Below are positions 53,187 through 59,478 of a DNA stretch of 59,478 nt, one piece after another (position 1 is the first letter of the stretch; each line of letters starts with the position of its first letter). Position numbers and translations under genes: made by a program. The stretch is from Bacteroidales bacterium. Its GTDB lineage: Bacteria > Bacteroidota > Bacteroidia > Bacteroidales > FEN-979. The notes under the pieces are model-generated. The model searched no databases, was not told the DNA's origin, and saw only the letters and a list, made by a program, of their open reading frames with translations. Where the stretch lies: positions 1 through 59,478 of the forward strand of contig JANXZO010000013.1 in the NCBI GenBank assembly GCA_025355465.1, in the 5' to 3' direction.

Positions 53187-56168
53187 TCAAGAAACTACTC
53201 CCGGCTTATAAACCACCCCGATGTTTTTCTTGCCGTCGATTTCGATACGTACTTCATGGCTGAACCGTACGTGACGGATATATTCATCCTCGTATACCGC
53301 CGGCTGGCTGTTCAGGAACTCCACATCGTAAAATCCGTCTTTGAGGTAAGGATTTATGGTAAAGTAACCAACCCGGAAGGAGGTCAGGTTCTGGAAAAAA
53401 TGGGTTCCCTGGCTGGGGTCGATCCGGTAATGTTCCAGACCTGATTCAACGATTACGCGGGCGGCGCTGATCTGCGGCCATTTTACCGGTATCCCGAGCC
53501 ACGGGTCGCTTGATCCCCACCGGCCGGGACCGACCAGGATATAGTTCCGTTTTTCATTGATGAACAGGTCGTTCAGCTTTTCCAGCCGCAGCGCCATCTC
53601 CTGGCTTTTGGCCGCACTGAATTCATCGGGCTTCACATACACAAAATCGTACACCCCCTTGATGATGCCGTTGCCGAGGGCCGTGTTTGAGATCAACAGC
53701 ATCTCCTCCTGCCGGATATTCCCGGGTTTGATGTGGATCGTTTCATCGCGGCCGGCAATGGGCCTGATCTGCAGGAGGCTGAATACCCTGGGTTCGCCTT
53801 TGGGCATGTCGAGGTTCACCGCAAACTCGATCTCAACGGGTTTGTTCATTTCGCGCTGGCCGATTTCGAGAACCTCCTGTAATATTTCGGCCAGCGGGAA
53901 GGTTCCATGGTTGAGTTGTTGCGAAAAGGCAATGATCCTTTTCCCTTCATAGATTGTCCCCTCTTTCAGCTGGTGCGATTCATAATCGAAGGTGGAGGCA
54001 ACAAGTTTCAGGACGCTGTCGCCCTCCGCATCCCGGATCCTGAGATTCATCAGGTTCACCGTATCATCGGTGTTGGGGGTGAAACTCTCAGGTTTCAGAT
54101 CCAATGCGTAGAACGACTTCTGGGTACCGCTGAGCGCCAATTCGGGTGTTGAAAGTTGGAGAATCTTCTTTGGGTATTTGGGAGAAAACCTGAGTCCGTT
54201 CCCACCATCAACAATAAATTTCCCCAGTCCGAATGCGATGTTGGCAATGCCATCCTCCGGCTTTTCAGGGGCGATGGGGTAAAAATTGATGGAACGGGCC
54301 ACTCCGGATATGGCAGGATAGAAGCGGTCGCCATACTGCCGGCCGGTAACCTCCTGCAGCACGATCCCCATCTTCTCCTCGTCGATCATGTTCAGGGTGG
54401 CTGCCATGTACGACTTGCTGTCCTTGAAATAGGCGGAAGCATAGACACTTTTGATCGCCTCACCCAGCTTATCGATCATGATCCGGTCGTTGAACTTGAT
54501 GTTCGGGAGCATGTAGGTGGAGTAGATGCCCGCGAAGGGCTGGTAGTGGGAGTCCTCCAGCAGACTCGACGAGCGGATGGCAATGGGGTTGTTGATGCAG
54601 GAGATGAAACGGTAGAGGTCTTCATGGATCCGGAACGGGAGGCGCGACTTCACAAAACGTGCGAGGATCTCTTTGTCGCTCCGGTCGCTCAGGGCGATCT
54701 CGAAGAGGTTGTTGTCCTCCATGAATTCATCGAAAATGTCGGTACCGAGAACCACTGTTCGCGGGATGGTCACCACCACATCTTCGTATTTGTAAGTGAG
54801 TCTGTTCCGCTTGATCAGCGAATCGAGAAAGGCCAGTCCGCGAGCCTTTCCGCCAATCGACCCCTCCCCGATCCGGGCAAACTGGAGATACTCGTCGTAC
54901 CGTTCGCGGTCGAAATCGGCAATAACTCCCTTGGCCTTGTTGATGCGGAATGCCGTGATGGAGTCGAAGAGGTATCGTTTGGCCGCATCCATGTCGTCGG
55001 CAAACTCCTGCGCCGAAACTTCGCGAAACATCTCGGCGATGGGAAAGAGGGCACGGGCGTTGAGCCATTTCGAAAAATGGTTCCGCTGCATGTGGTACAT
55101 CAGCGAATCGTCGGGGATCTCAAAGATCTTCTCCTGAAGCGATTTCAGGTCGCCTGCCCGGGTGATCTCGCGGCCATTCTTGGGATCGATGAATACAAAA
55201 TCGCCGAACGAGAAATATTCATTAATGAAATTCCGCAGTTCGATGGAGAGGGTTTTTGAAAGTTTGTTCAGAAAGCCGACCTTCATGCTGTAGGCCATCG
55301 TTTCGTACTCGGTATCTGTGGACTGGAACAGGATGGGCATATATTCATCCTCTGCCCTCACCTTTTCTACGAACCGGATTCCGGCGGTTTTGTCGGTTTC
55401 TCCGTTACGCATAAAACTGATGTCGGTGATGATCCCCAGCAGGTTCCCTTTGTAGTTTTCCCACATATCAACTGCCTGCTCATAATTGGTAGCCAGCAGT
55501 ATTTTTGTGCGTCCCCGCATCCTGAGCATCTTCTGATGTTCGTTAAGCCCTTCCGCCATGAAAGTTTTCGACTGTTTCAGCAGGATCTTGTACATGTTTG
55601 GCAGGTAGCTTGAGTAAAACCGGATGGAATCTTCCACCAGGAGGATCGCCTGCACCCCCTGTTTTACATCTACATCAACGTTCATCCGGTCTTCGATCAG
55701 TTTGATGATGGCCAGCAGGATGTCGGCATTGCCGAGCCAGCTGAACACGTAATCGATAGCGCTGAGATCTTTCGCCGCCAGCTTCAGGTTAACCTCACGT
55801 GAAAAGGGTGTCAGCACCACGATGGGGATCCTCGGGTACTGCTTCTTGATGCGGATGGCGAGGTCGAAGGTGTCGGTTTTTTCGATGTTGAGCATCGAGA
55901 TGATCAACTCCACCCGTTTGTCCTCAAGCACTTCCATGGCCTCCTCCTCCGAAGTCACCTTGATGAACTGCGGCGGGTAGCGCAGGTTCAGCGACACATA
56001 CTCCATGAAGATGGTCTCATCGATCCGCCCGTCCTCCTCCAGCATAAAGGAGTCGTAGGTACTGGAAATGAGGAGCACCTGGTACACCCTCCGCTTCATC
56101 ATCATGTTGAAGGAGGTGTCGATGAAGTAATACTTCTTGGGATTCAGGGCGTTTTTGGTTTCCGGCAT
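53187..56168 (-). CDS. Receiver-fused PEP/pyruvate-binding (PEP synthase-like) protein
   Basis: About 993 aa. The N-terminal 350 residues hold two response-regulator-like domains (VYQVLLISSTYDSFML and ILLVEDSIRFYSSYLPNMYK ... IITDISFM). The remainder is a PPDK/PEP-synthase ATP-grasp domain (GSIGGKARGLAFLDSLI, AIRSSSLLEDSHYQPFAGIYST). The phospho-His swivelling and PEP-binding domains of true PEP synthase appear absent, so it is not a full enzyme. It may be a phosphotransfer regulator. ATG 56168 is chosen; the frame upstream runs through a terminator hairpin. Confidence 0.8.
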   Translation of the reverse strand: MPETKNALNPKKYYFIDTSFNMMMKRRVYQVLLISSTYDSFMLEEDGRIDETIFMEYVSLNLRYPPQFIKVTSEEEAMEVLEDKRVELIISMLNIEKTDTFDLAIRIKKQYPRIPIVVLTPFSREVNLKLAAKDLSAIDYVFSWLGNADILLAIIKLIEDRMNVDVDVKQGVQAILLVEDSIRFYSSYLPNMYKILLKQSKTFMAEGLNEHQKMLRMRGRTKILLATNYEQAVDMWENYKGNLLGIITDISFMRNGETDKTAGIRFVEKVRAEDEYMPILFQSTDTEYETMAYSMKVGFLNKLSKTLSIELRNFINEYFSFGDFVFIDPKNGREITRAGDLKSLQEKIFEIPDDSLMYHMQRNHFSKWLNARALFPIAEMFREVSAQEFADDMDAAKRYLFDSITAFRINKAKGVIADFDRERYDEYLQFARIGEGSIGGKARGLAFLDSLIKRNRLTYKYEDVVVTIPRTVVLGTDIFDEFMEDNNLFEIALSDRSDKEILARFVKSRLPFRIHEDLYRFISCINNPIAIRSSSLLEDSHYQPFAGIYSTYMLPNIKFNDRIMIDKLGEAIKSVYASAYFKDSKSYMAATLNMIDEEKMGIVLQEVTGRQYGDRFYPAISGVARSINFYPIAPEKPEDGIANIAFGLGKFIVDGGNGLRFSPKYPKKILQLSTPELALSGTQKSFYALDLKPESFTPNTDDTVNLMNLRIRDAEGDSVLKLVASTFDYESHQLKEGTIYEGKRIIAFSQQLNHGTFPLAEILQEVLEIGQREMNKPVEIEFAVNLDMPKGEPRVFSLLQIRPIAGRDETIHIKPGNIRQEEMLLISNTALGNGIIKGVYDFVYVKPDEFSAAKSQEMALRLEKLNDLFINEKRNYILVGPGRWGSSDPWLGIPVKWPQISAARVIVESGLEHYRIDPSQGTHFFQNLTSFRVGYFTINPYLKDGFYDVEFLNSQPAVYEDEYIRHVRFSHEVRIEIDGKKNIGVVYKPGVVS

Positions 56169-56206
56169 GGGAGCGATACTTTCTTCAAAAGTAGGAATCT
56201 TTGGCG

Positions 56207-56235
56207 AAAAAAAAACCTCCCTGGTGACAGGGAGG
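56207..56235 (-). terminator. Terminator-like hairpin in the leader of the PEP synthase-like gene
   Basis: A perfect 8-bp stem, CCTCCCTG (56216-56223) with CAGGGAGG (56228-56235), and a 4-nt loop. On the minus strand nine T follow at once. It lies 39 nt upstream of the gene start and no gene ends close behind it, so it could be an attenuator or the end of a short leader RNA. Confidence 0.7.
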
Positions 56236-56619
56236 GGATCAGTCCACCATTGAATTAACCCAAACGCTACTTTTTTCCAGGTGTTTGCTGTTTCCAAGAT
56301 AATTTAAAAATTGATTCAAATTCACTCTACAGATTACCCATTAAGGGTGAAGACCTCAAATTTTCCAGTAACTCGTTCGTGATGAAAAACTGAAATAAAT
56401 CAATGAAAATACCGCTCATAAAAATCGGTATCTTAGAATCAGTAATATGCAAAAACCCTTGTGTTCTTATTTACCGATTGCTTGCATTAGTAGCTAAATA
56501 ACGCTTATAAATATAGTTTCGCAACGCGAACGATTTGATTTGAAAGGAGACTGAAATGGTCCCTGTCTGCTGGACAGTATTTAAAAGAACTTAAGGATAA
56601 TATTGTTGTTGTAATCGGT

Positions 56620-56648
56620 ACATGTGCGTAAGCACATGTGTTTTTTTC
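56620..56648 (+). terminator. Plus-strand terminator inside the IS3 end
   Basis: A perfect 8-bp stem, ACATGTGC (56620-56627) with GCACATGT (56632-56639), loop GTAA, then GTTTTTTT. It faces inward from the left end, against the transposase strand, so it would stop outside transcription entering the element. Confidence 0.8.
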
Positions 56649-56695
56649 TTTTTGCTTCTTTTTCTTTTGTCAGTAACTTGTTAATTTCTTAATAT

Positions 56696-57526
56696 CTATG
56701 CGGCTTTTGAGAGATGCATTGTAAATTTCCTGTACGGTACCATCCCGATAGTTTGGTGCGGGCGTTCATGGTTGTAGGTCGTAAAGTATTCATCCAGCCC
56801 ATGATAAAGTTCCACACCGTCTTTTGGGAGGTTTAAGTAAAGATATTCATATTTAACGCTTCGCCAGAGCCGTTCAACAAAAATATTGTCCAGGTATCGT
56901 CCTTTACCGTCCATGCTGATTTTAATGTCGTTCTTCAAAAGCACGGCTGTAAAGACATCTGAGGTAAATTGAGAACCTTGGTCTGTGTTAAAATATTCCG
57001 GACAGCCATGTGTCGAAATAGCGCGTTTTAAGGTCTCTGTGCAAAATCCGACAGTCAGGGTGTTGGATATACTCCAGGCCACCACATAACGGCTGTAAAC
57101 GTCTATAATGGCCACCAGGTACATAAATCCATGCTCCATCCTCAGGTAGGTGATGTCAGCTTCCCAAACCATGTTTGGATGGTTTATATCCAGACCCTTT
57201 AACAGATAGGGAAAAATCTTGTGATCCTGACCGGGCTTGCTTAGCCACTTTTTGGGATAGATCGCAACAATGCCCATGAGTTTATATAGCCGGCGTAATC
57301 TTTTGCGATCAATTTTGTATCCTAAGTTTTTCAGATAATCACACATCCTGCGGGTGCCATAATAGGGAGTTTTGGTGTATTGTACATCAATCAGATTCAT
57401 CAGCTTTAAGGCAACTTCATCCACGGGACAAGGAGTGTAATAGTAGCCGGAACGACTGATTCCCAGCAATGCGCATTGACTCTTTATGGTGAATTCGGGA
57501 TGGGCAGGGTCAATCATGGCTTTCAA
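56696..57526 (-). CDS. IS3 transposase OrfB (DDE integrase core)
   Basis: A 276-aa protein with an HTH_21-like start (MIDPAHPEFTIKSQCALLGISRSGYYY) and the rve integrase core with the DDE triad: VWEADITYL, FNTDQGSQFTS and the Glu in DNIFVERLWRSVKYEY. It is normally made as an OrfAB fusion by -1 slippage on nine A at 57550-57558 (T on the plus strand), which links OrfA to the in-frame TLAYSVLELKAMIDP. The separate ATG at 57526 may also be used. Confidence 0.95.
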   Translation of the reverse strand: MKAMIDPAHPEFTIKSQCALLGISRSGYYYTPCPVDEVALKLMNLIDVQYTKTPYYGTRRMCDYLKNLGYKIDRKRLRRLYKLMGIVAIYPKKWLSKPGQDHKIFPYLLKGLDINHPNMVWEADITYLRMEHGFMYLVAIIDVYSRYVVAWSISNTLTVGFCTETLKRAISTHGCPEYFNTDQGSQFTSDVFTAVLLKNDIKISMDGKGRYLDNIFVERLWRSVKYEYLYLNLPKDGVELYHGLDEYFTTYNHERPHQTIGMVPYRKFTMHLSKAA

Positions 57527-57543
57527 TTCTAAGACAGAGTAGG

Positions 57544-57816
57544 CTAAAGTTTTTTTTTCAACCAGTCGTTTTCCATTTCAAGCCGACCAATTTTGGCAAA
57601 CAGCTTTTCGTTGGCCTTTTCCAGTTCTTTATCCGGTTCGCGTTTATTGAAAATTTCAATGGATCTGCGTAAAAACTCATTTTTCCAGTTACTGACCTGT
57701 TGCTGGGTTACTCCAAACATCACCGAGAGGTCGGCCAATGTTTTTTGTTCTTTAATGGCCTCGATGGCTACTTTTGTTTTAAATTCTGCGGTGTGTCGTA
57801 CTCGGGTCTTTTTCAT
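57544..57816 (-). CDS. IS3 transposase OrfA (HTH protein)
   Basis: A 90-aa protein with the HTH of IS3 OrfA (RHTAEFKTKVAIEAI and VSNWKNEFL) and a C-terminal leucine-zipper-like helix (LEKANEKLFAKIGRLEMEN). It ends in WLKKKL over a run of nine A, the slippery site for -1 frameshifting into orfB. It binds the terminal repeats and regulates transposition. Confidence 0.94.
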   Translation of the reverse strand: MKKTRVRHTAEFKTKVAIEAIKEQKTLADLSVMFGVTQQQVSNWKNEFLRRSIEIFNKREPDKELEKANEKLFAKIGRLEMENDWLKKKL

Positions 57817-57891
57817 TGGACTTTGGGTTTAAGGTTTATACTCATTTTTTAACCTTAAGTTTCTGTCCAGTTTTTTGGGACTATTTCAGAC

Positions 57892-58092
57892 TTTTAAGAA
57901 AGAAAATAAATGAAATAAAATGCTTAATATTGTTTAACAAATCCGCCCAATACAAGGTGGCGCTTAATGCGCCGAAGTGGTGACAACCAATCACTGAAAG
58001 TATCAGAAAATGGAAAATTCCGTTTTAATTATAGTTGATCCTGGGTATTTTTTGTTGATTATCTGAGTGTTACCTTTTAAATTTTAATACAA
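57892..58092. other. AT-rich intergenic region with palindrome and weak promoter
   Basis: No gene is seen. GGCGC (57959-57963) and GCGCC (57969-57973) form a 5-bp hairpin with loop TTAAT. A TACCTTTT box about 20 nt before the next start is one mismatch from TAnnTTTG. Confidence 0.35.
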
Positions 58093-59364
58093 ATGGGGAC
58101 AATTACTTATAATATTACAAAGAAAGACCTGTCTTCGTACTGTCTTACTGTCACGAAAGAAAGAGTTTTACTGAATAATGAGGTTTTCACATCTGTGTTC
58201 AGAGTACCATTTTTGGATTTCTTATTATCTCTTAGAGAAACGAATATCTATAACTTATTGTTGGATTGTATTACAATGAATCTTGAATTATCGAAATTAC
58301 ATGTAAATAAAGAGATGTACAATTTCTTCAGTTTGTTTACATTCTTTTTAAATAAGATTTCCAATAAAAATCCGAATGATATCGAATTTGAAAATTTCAG
58401 TCGAATTTTACGAAATAACAAGGATGAATATGTGAAAATTCAGTTTAAATATGACTGGGATTTTAAGCAAAAAATTGAGAATCTTCAAAAGGATTTCGAA
58501 TTTCACAAATTACTATCTCCAACAGAGAATTTGGCAACCACCAAATCGAATCTTGATAAATATTGGAGGACCAGGTTTGAGGAACAATATGATAATGTTT
58601 TTAAAGATTATATTCTCACTTTAATTAGAGAACCAGAATCAGTTTCTCTGACAAAACCAGAAATAACGGATCCAAAAATTCTACAATTGCTATCGGGACC
58701 ACTTGTAAAAAAAGTTGAGAACGAGTTAATAGACTATTTCGTTCAAGAAATTGAAATAATTCTGAAAGACTTTTACTATCGTTTCGAAGCTGAAAAATCA
58801 AATTTTTATAACGATTGTCTTATTAGATTGCAAGAGAAGCAAATTAAAAAACAAACCCTCCAAACACCACAAAACATTACGGATAAGGATCAAAAACGAA
58901 TTTCTAAAATTCTAGAAAAGAATCCATCTTTAAATAATCCCAATCTAATTATGAATTTTGGTGAAAATTTGATTTATCATCTGATTCGTAAATTGTCACT
59001 TTCAATATACAATGATAAAAACATCAAGCACAAATACAGTTCTGATTCTAAGACATTTGGTTTACTTTATAATAATAAAAATGAACCTATAGTTTTTAGC
59101 GGTTTAAAACCAAATTTCGATTTGAACCATCAGCACTGTTTCAAGCCTGATCACTGTTTTCTGAAAAATAATTACTATAGTGTTGGTGAATTTTATATTA
59201 ATATTAACACACCCATTGTTAAACAAGTAAACTTGTTACATTCCGTTAATGAGGGTTCTTCAAACGAAATAGTATATGAACTAAGGAATAAATGTAATGG
59301 AAATGATTCTGAATTAAAGGATGACTTTTTTTTCATGTTATTAATGAGTGCAATTAATAGTTAG
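58093..59364 (+). CDS. AT-rich hypothetical protein, unrecognised
   Basis: A 423-aa protein with no family I can name. It is soluble-looking, without a signal peptide or membrane helix, rich in Asn, Lys, Phe and Ile. The middle has long helical stretches (KVENELIDYFVQEIEIILKD, FEAEKSNFYNDCLIRLQEK). The C-terminal part has a His/Cys cluster (LNHQHCFKPDHCFLKNNYY) that could bind a metal. Base composition is clearly more AT-rich than the rest of the window. It sits between an IS3 element and another mobile-like gene end. All this points to acquired accessory DNA. The stop is two bases from the convergent gene end. Confidence 0.6.
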   Translation: MGTITYNITKKDLSSYCLTVTKERVLLNNEVFTSVFRVPFLDFLLSLRETNIYNLLLDCITMNLELSKLHVNKEMYNFFSLFTFFLNKISNKNPNDIEFENFSRILRNNKDEYVKIQFKYDWDFKQKIENLQKDFEFHKLLSPTENLATTKSNLDKYWRTRFEEQYDNVFKDYILTLIREPESVSLTKPEITDPKILQLLSGPLVKKVENELIDYFVQEIEIILKDFYYRFEAEKSNFYNDCLIRLQEKQIKKQTLQTPQNITDKDQKRISKILEKNPSLNNPNLIMNFGENLIYHLIRKLSLSIYNDKNIKHKYSSDSKTFGLLYNNKNEPIVFSGLKPNFDLNHQHCFKPDHCFLKNNYYSVGEFYININTPIVKQVNLLHSVNEGSSNEIVYELRNKCNGNDSELKDDFFFMLLMSAINS

Positions 59365-59365
59365 T

Positions 59366-59478
59366 TTAAGCTGCATACCGAACATGCTTTCCATGAAAAT
59401 ATTTTTTCACTTGTTCAGGATCATTTTTTCTTTTCATCAGATAGTCCTCTACCGTGTCGGCAAGTTGATCGACGTTAA
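59366..59478 (-). CDS. C-terminal end of a gene leaving the window, transposase-like
   Basis: The minus strand is open from the window edge to a TAA at 59366-59368. It encodes NVDQLADTVEDYLMKRKN then DPEQVKKYFHGKHVRYAA. The short basic tail with this spacing resembles the end of DDE transposases, but 37 codons cannot fix a family. Only the last part is in the window. Confidence 0.45.
   Translation of the reverse strand, partial: NVDQLADTVEDYLMKRKNDPEQVKKYFHGKHVRYAA

Larger units (their letters stand above)
56552..57888 (-). mobile_element. Complete IS3-family insertion sequence
   Basis: The 1337-bp element starts TGAAATGGTCCC and ends GGGACTATTTCA. The 26-nt ends match at 19 positions (TGAAAT, GTCCC and CTGGACAG are shared), and ACTTAAGG recurs further in. 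It is flanked by a 3-bp direct repeat GAC (56549-56551 and 57889-57891). It carries orfA and orfB. The intact ends, target duplication and frameshift signal suggest it is recent and possibly active. Confidence 0.88.

Noticed and set aside
54156-55259. A 367-codon plus-strand open frame
   Set aside because: It is the antisense shadow of the PEP-synthase-like gene; it has no family motifs and its composition follows the codon use of the other strand.
56169-56297. A 43-residue N-terminal extension of the PEP-synthase-like protein
   Set aside because: The frame is open but begins with TTG and passes through a terminator hairpin; ATG 56168 is the better start.
56556-56594. A 12-codon ORF with a good ribosome-binding site followed by a hairpin and T run, looking like a small RNA or leader-peptide gene
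   Set aside because: It lies within the left terminal repeat of the IS3 element; its sequence is explained by the match to the right end.
57928-57985. GTTTAAC followed by a GC-rich palindrome, resembling an integron attC site
   Set aside because: No matching GTTRRRY box on the far side and no integrase in the window; only half of the structure is present.
1-59478. CRISPR arrays, tRNA or rRNA genes
   Set aside because: No regularly spaced repeats and no tRNA or rRNA sequence were recognised on reading both strands; short covariance-type RNAs could still be missed without a model search.

Overview
The window is chromosomal DNA from a Bacteroidota bacterium, most likely an environmental Bacteroidales-type organism. 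The signs are type IX secretion sorting tails, Bacteroidota-type -7 promoter boxes (TAnnTTTG) before many genes, the OstA-like/MCE/amidase/LptD envelope cluster, HYC_CC_PP proteins, a DUF2723 membrane protein and a two-component propeller kinase. No rRNA, tRNA or CRISPR array was recognised.

Layout. 0.2-2.4 kb: a NarL-type response regulator and a receiver-PAS-kinase. 2.5-5.9 kb: gatE and gatD, an archaeal-type tRNA-dependent amidotransferase that is unusual in a bacterium. 6.1-12.6 kb: LPS transport and envelope genes (OstA-like, MCE, amidase, LptD). 12.6-15.6 kb: RidA, then an operon of sigma factor, membrane anti-sigma-like protein and CHAT-domain protease. 15.8-20.9 kb: prolyl oligopeptidase, a YD-repeat-like protein and urocanate hydratase. 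21-22.8 kb: a decayed T9SS cargo gene next to a decayed IS66 transposase. 22.9-33.1 kb: a copper/silver-type efflux island (two HYC_CC_PP proteins, a Met-rich lipoprotein, an HMA protein, CusA, TolC, a CusB carrying HMA, and a T9SS-sorted protein). 33.1-34.6 kb: a gene graveyard (RadC tail, type IIG restriction-modification N-terminus fused to a truncated IS1595 transposase, LuxR tail). 34.6-49.4 kb: housekeeping genes (ECF sigma, GT2, tgt, lptG, ispE, di-haem peroxidase, ung, birA, radC, deacetylase, DUF2723, gpmA, phosphatase). 49.4-56.2 kb: propeller kinase, a RAYT-type transposase and a receiver/PEP-synthase-like protein. 56.3-59.5 kb: an AT-rich accessory end with a complete IS3 element (inverted repeats, GAC target duplication, A9 frameshift site), an AT-rich orphan gene and the tail of another gene.

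The most interesting signal is a bipartite upstream motif, GTTYACC-N13/14-CCGATTAAGCA. It lies just before three genes in the sense orientation: the sigma factor of the CHAT operon, the RAYT transposase and radC. The first two copies match at 30 of 31 positions and sit 15-16 nt from the start codon. This suggests an autoregulated sigma/anti-sigma/CHAT-protease switch whose regulon includes DNA-processing genes. That model is inferred from sequence alone. GatDE in a bacterium, the composite metal-efflux operon and the chimeric restriction-modification/IS1595 reading frame are the next most notable points. GC statements are by eye.
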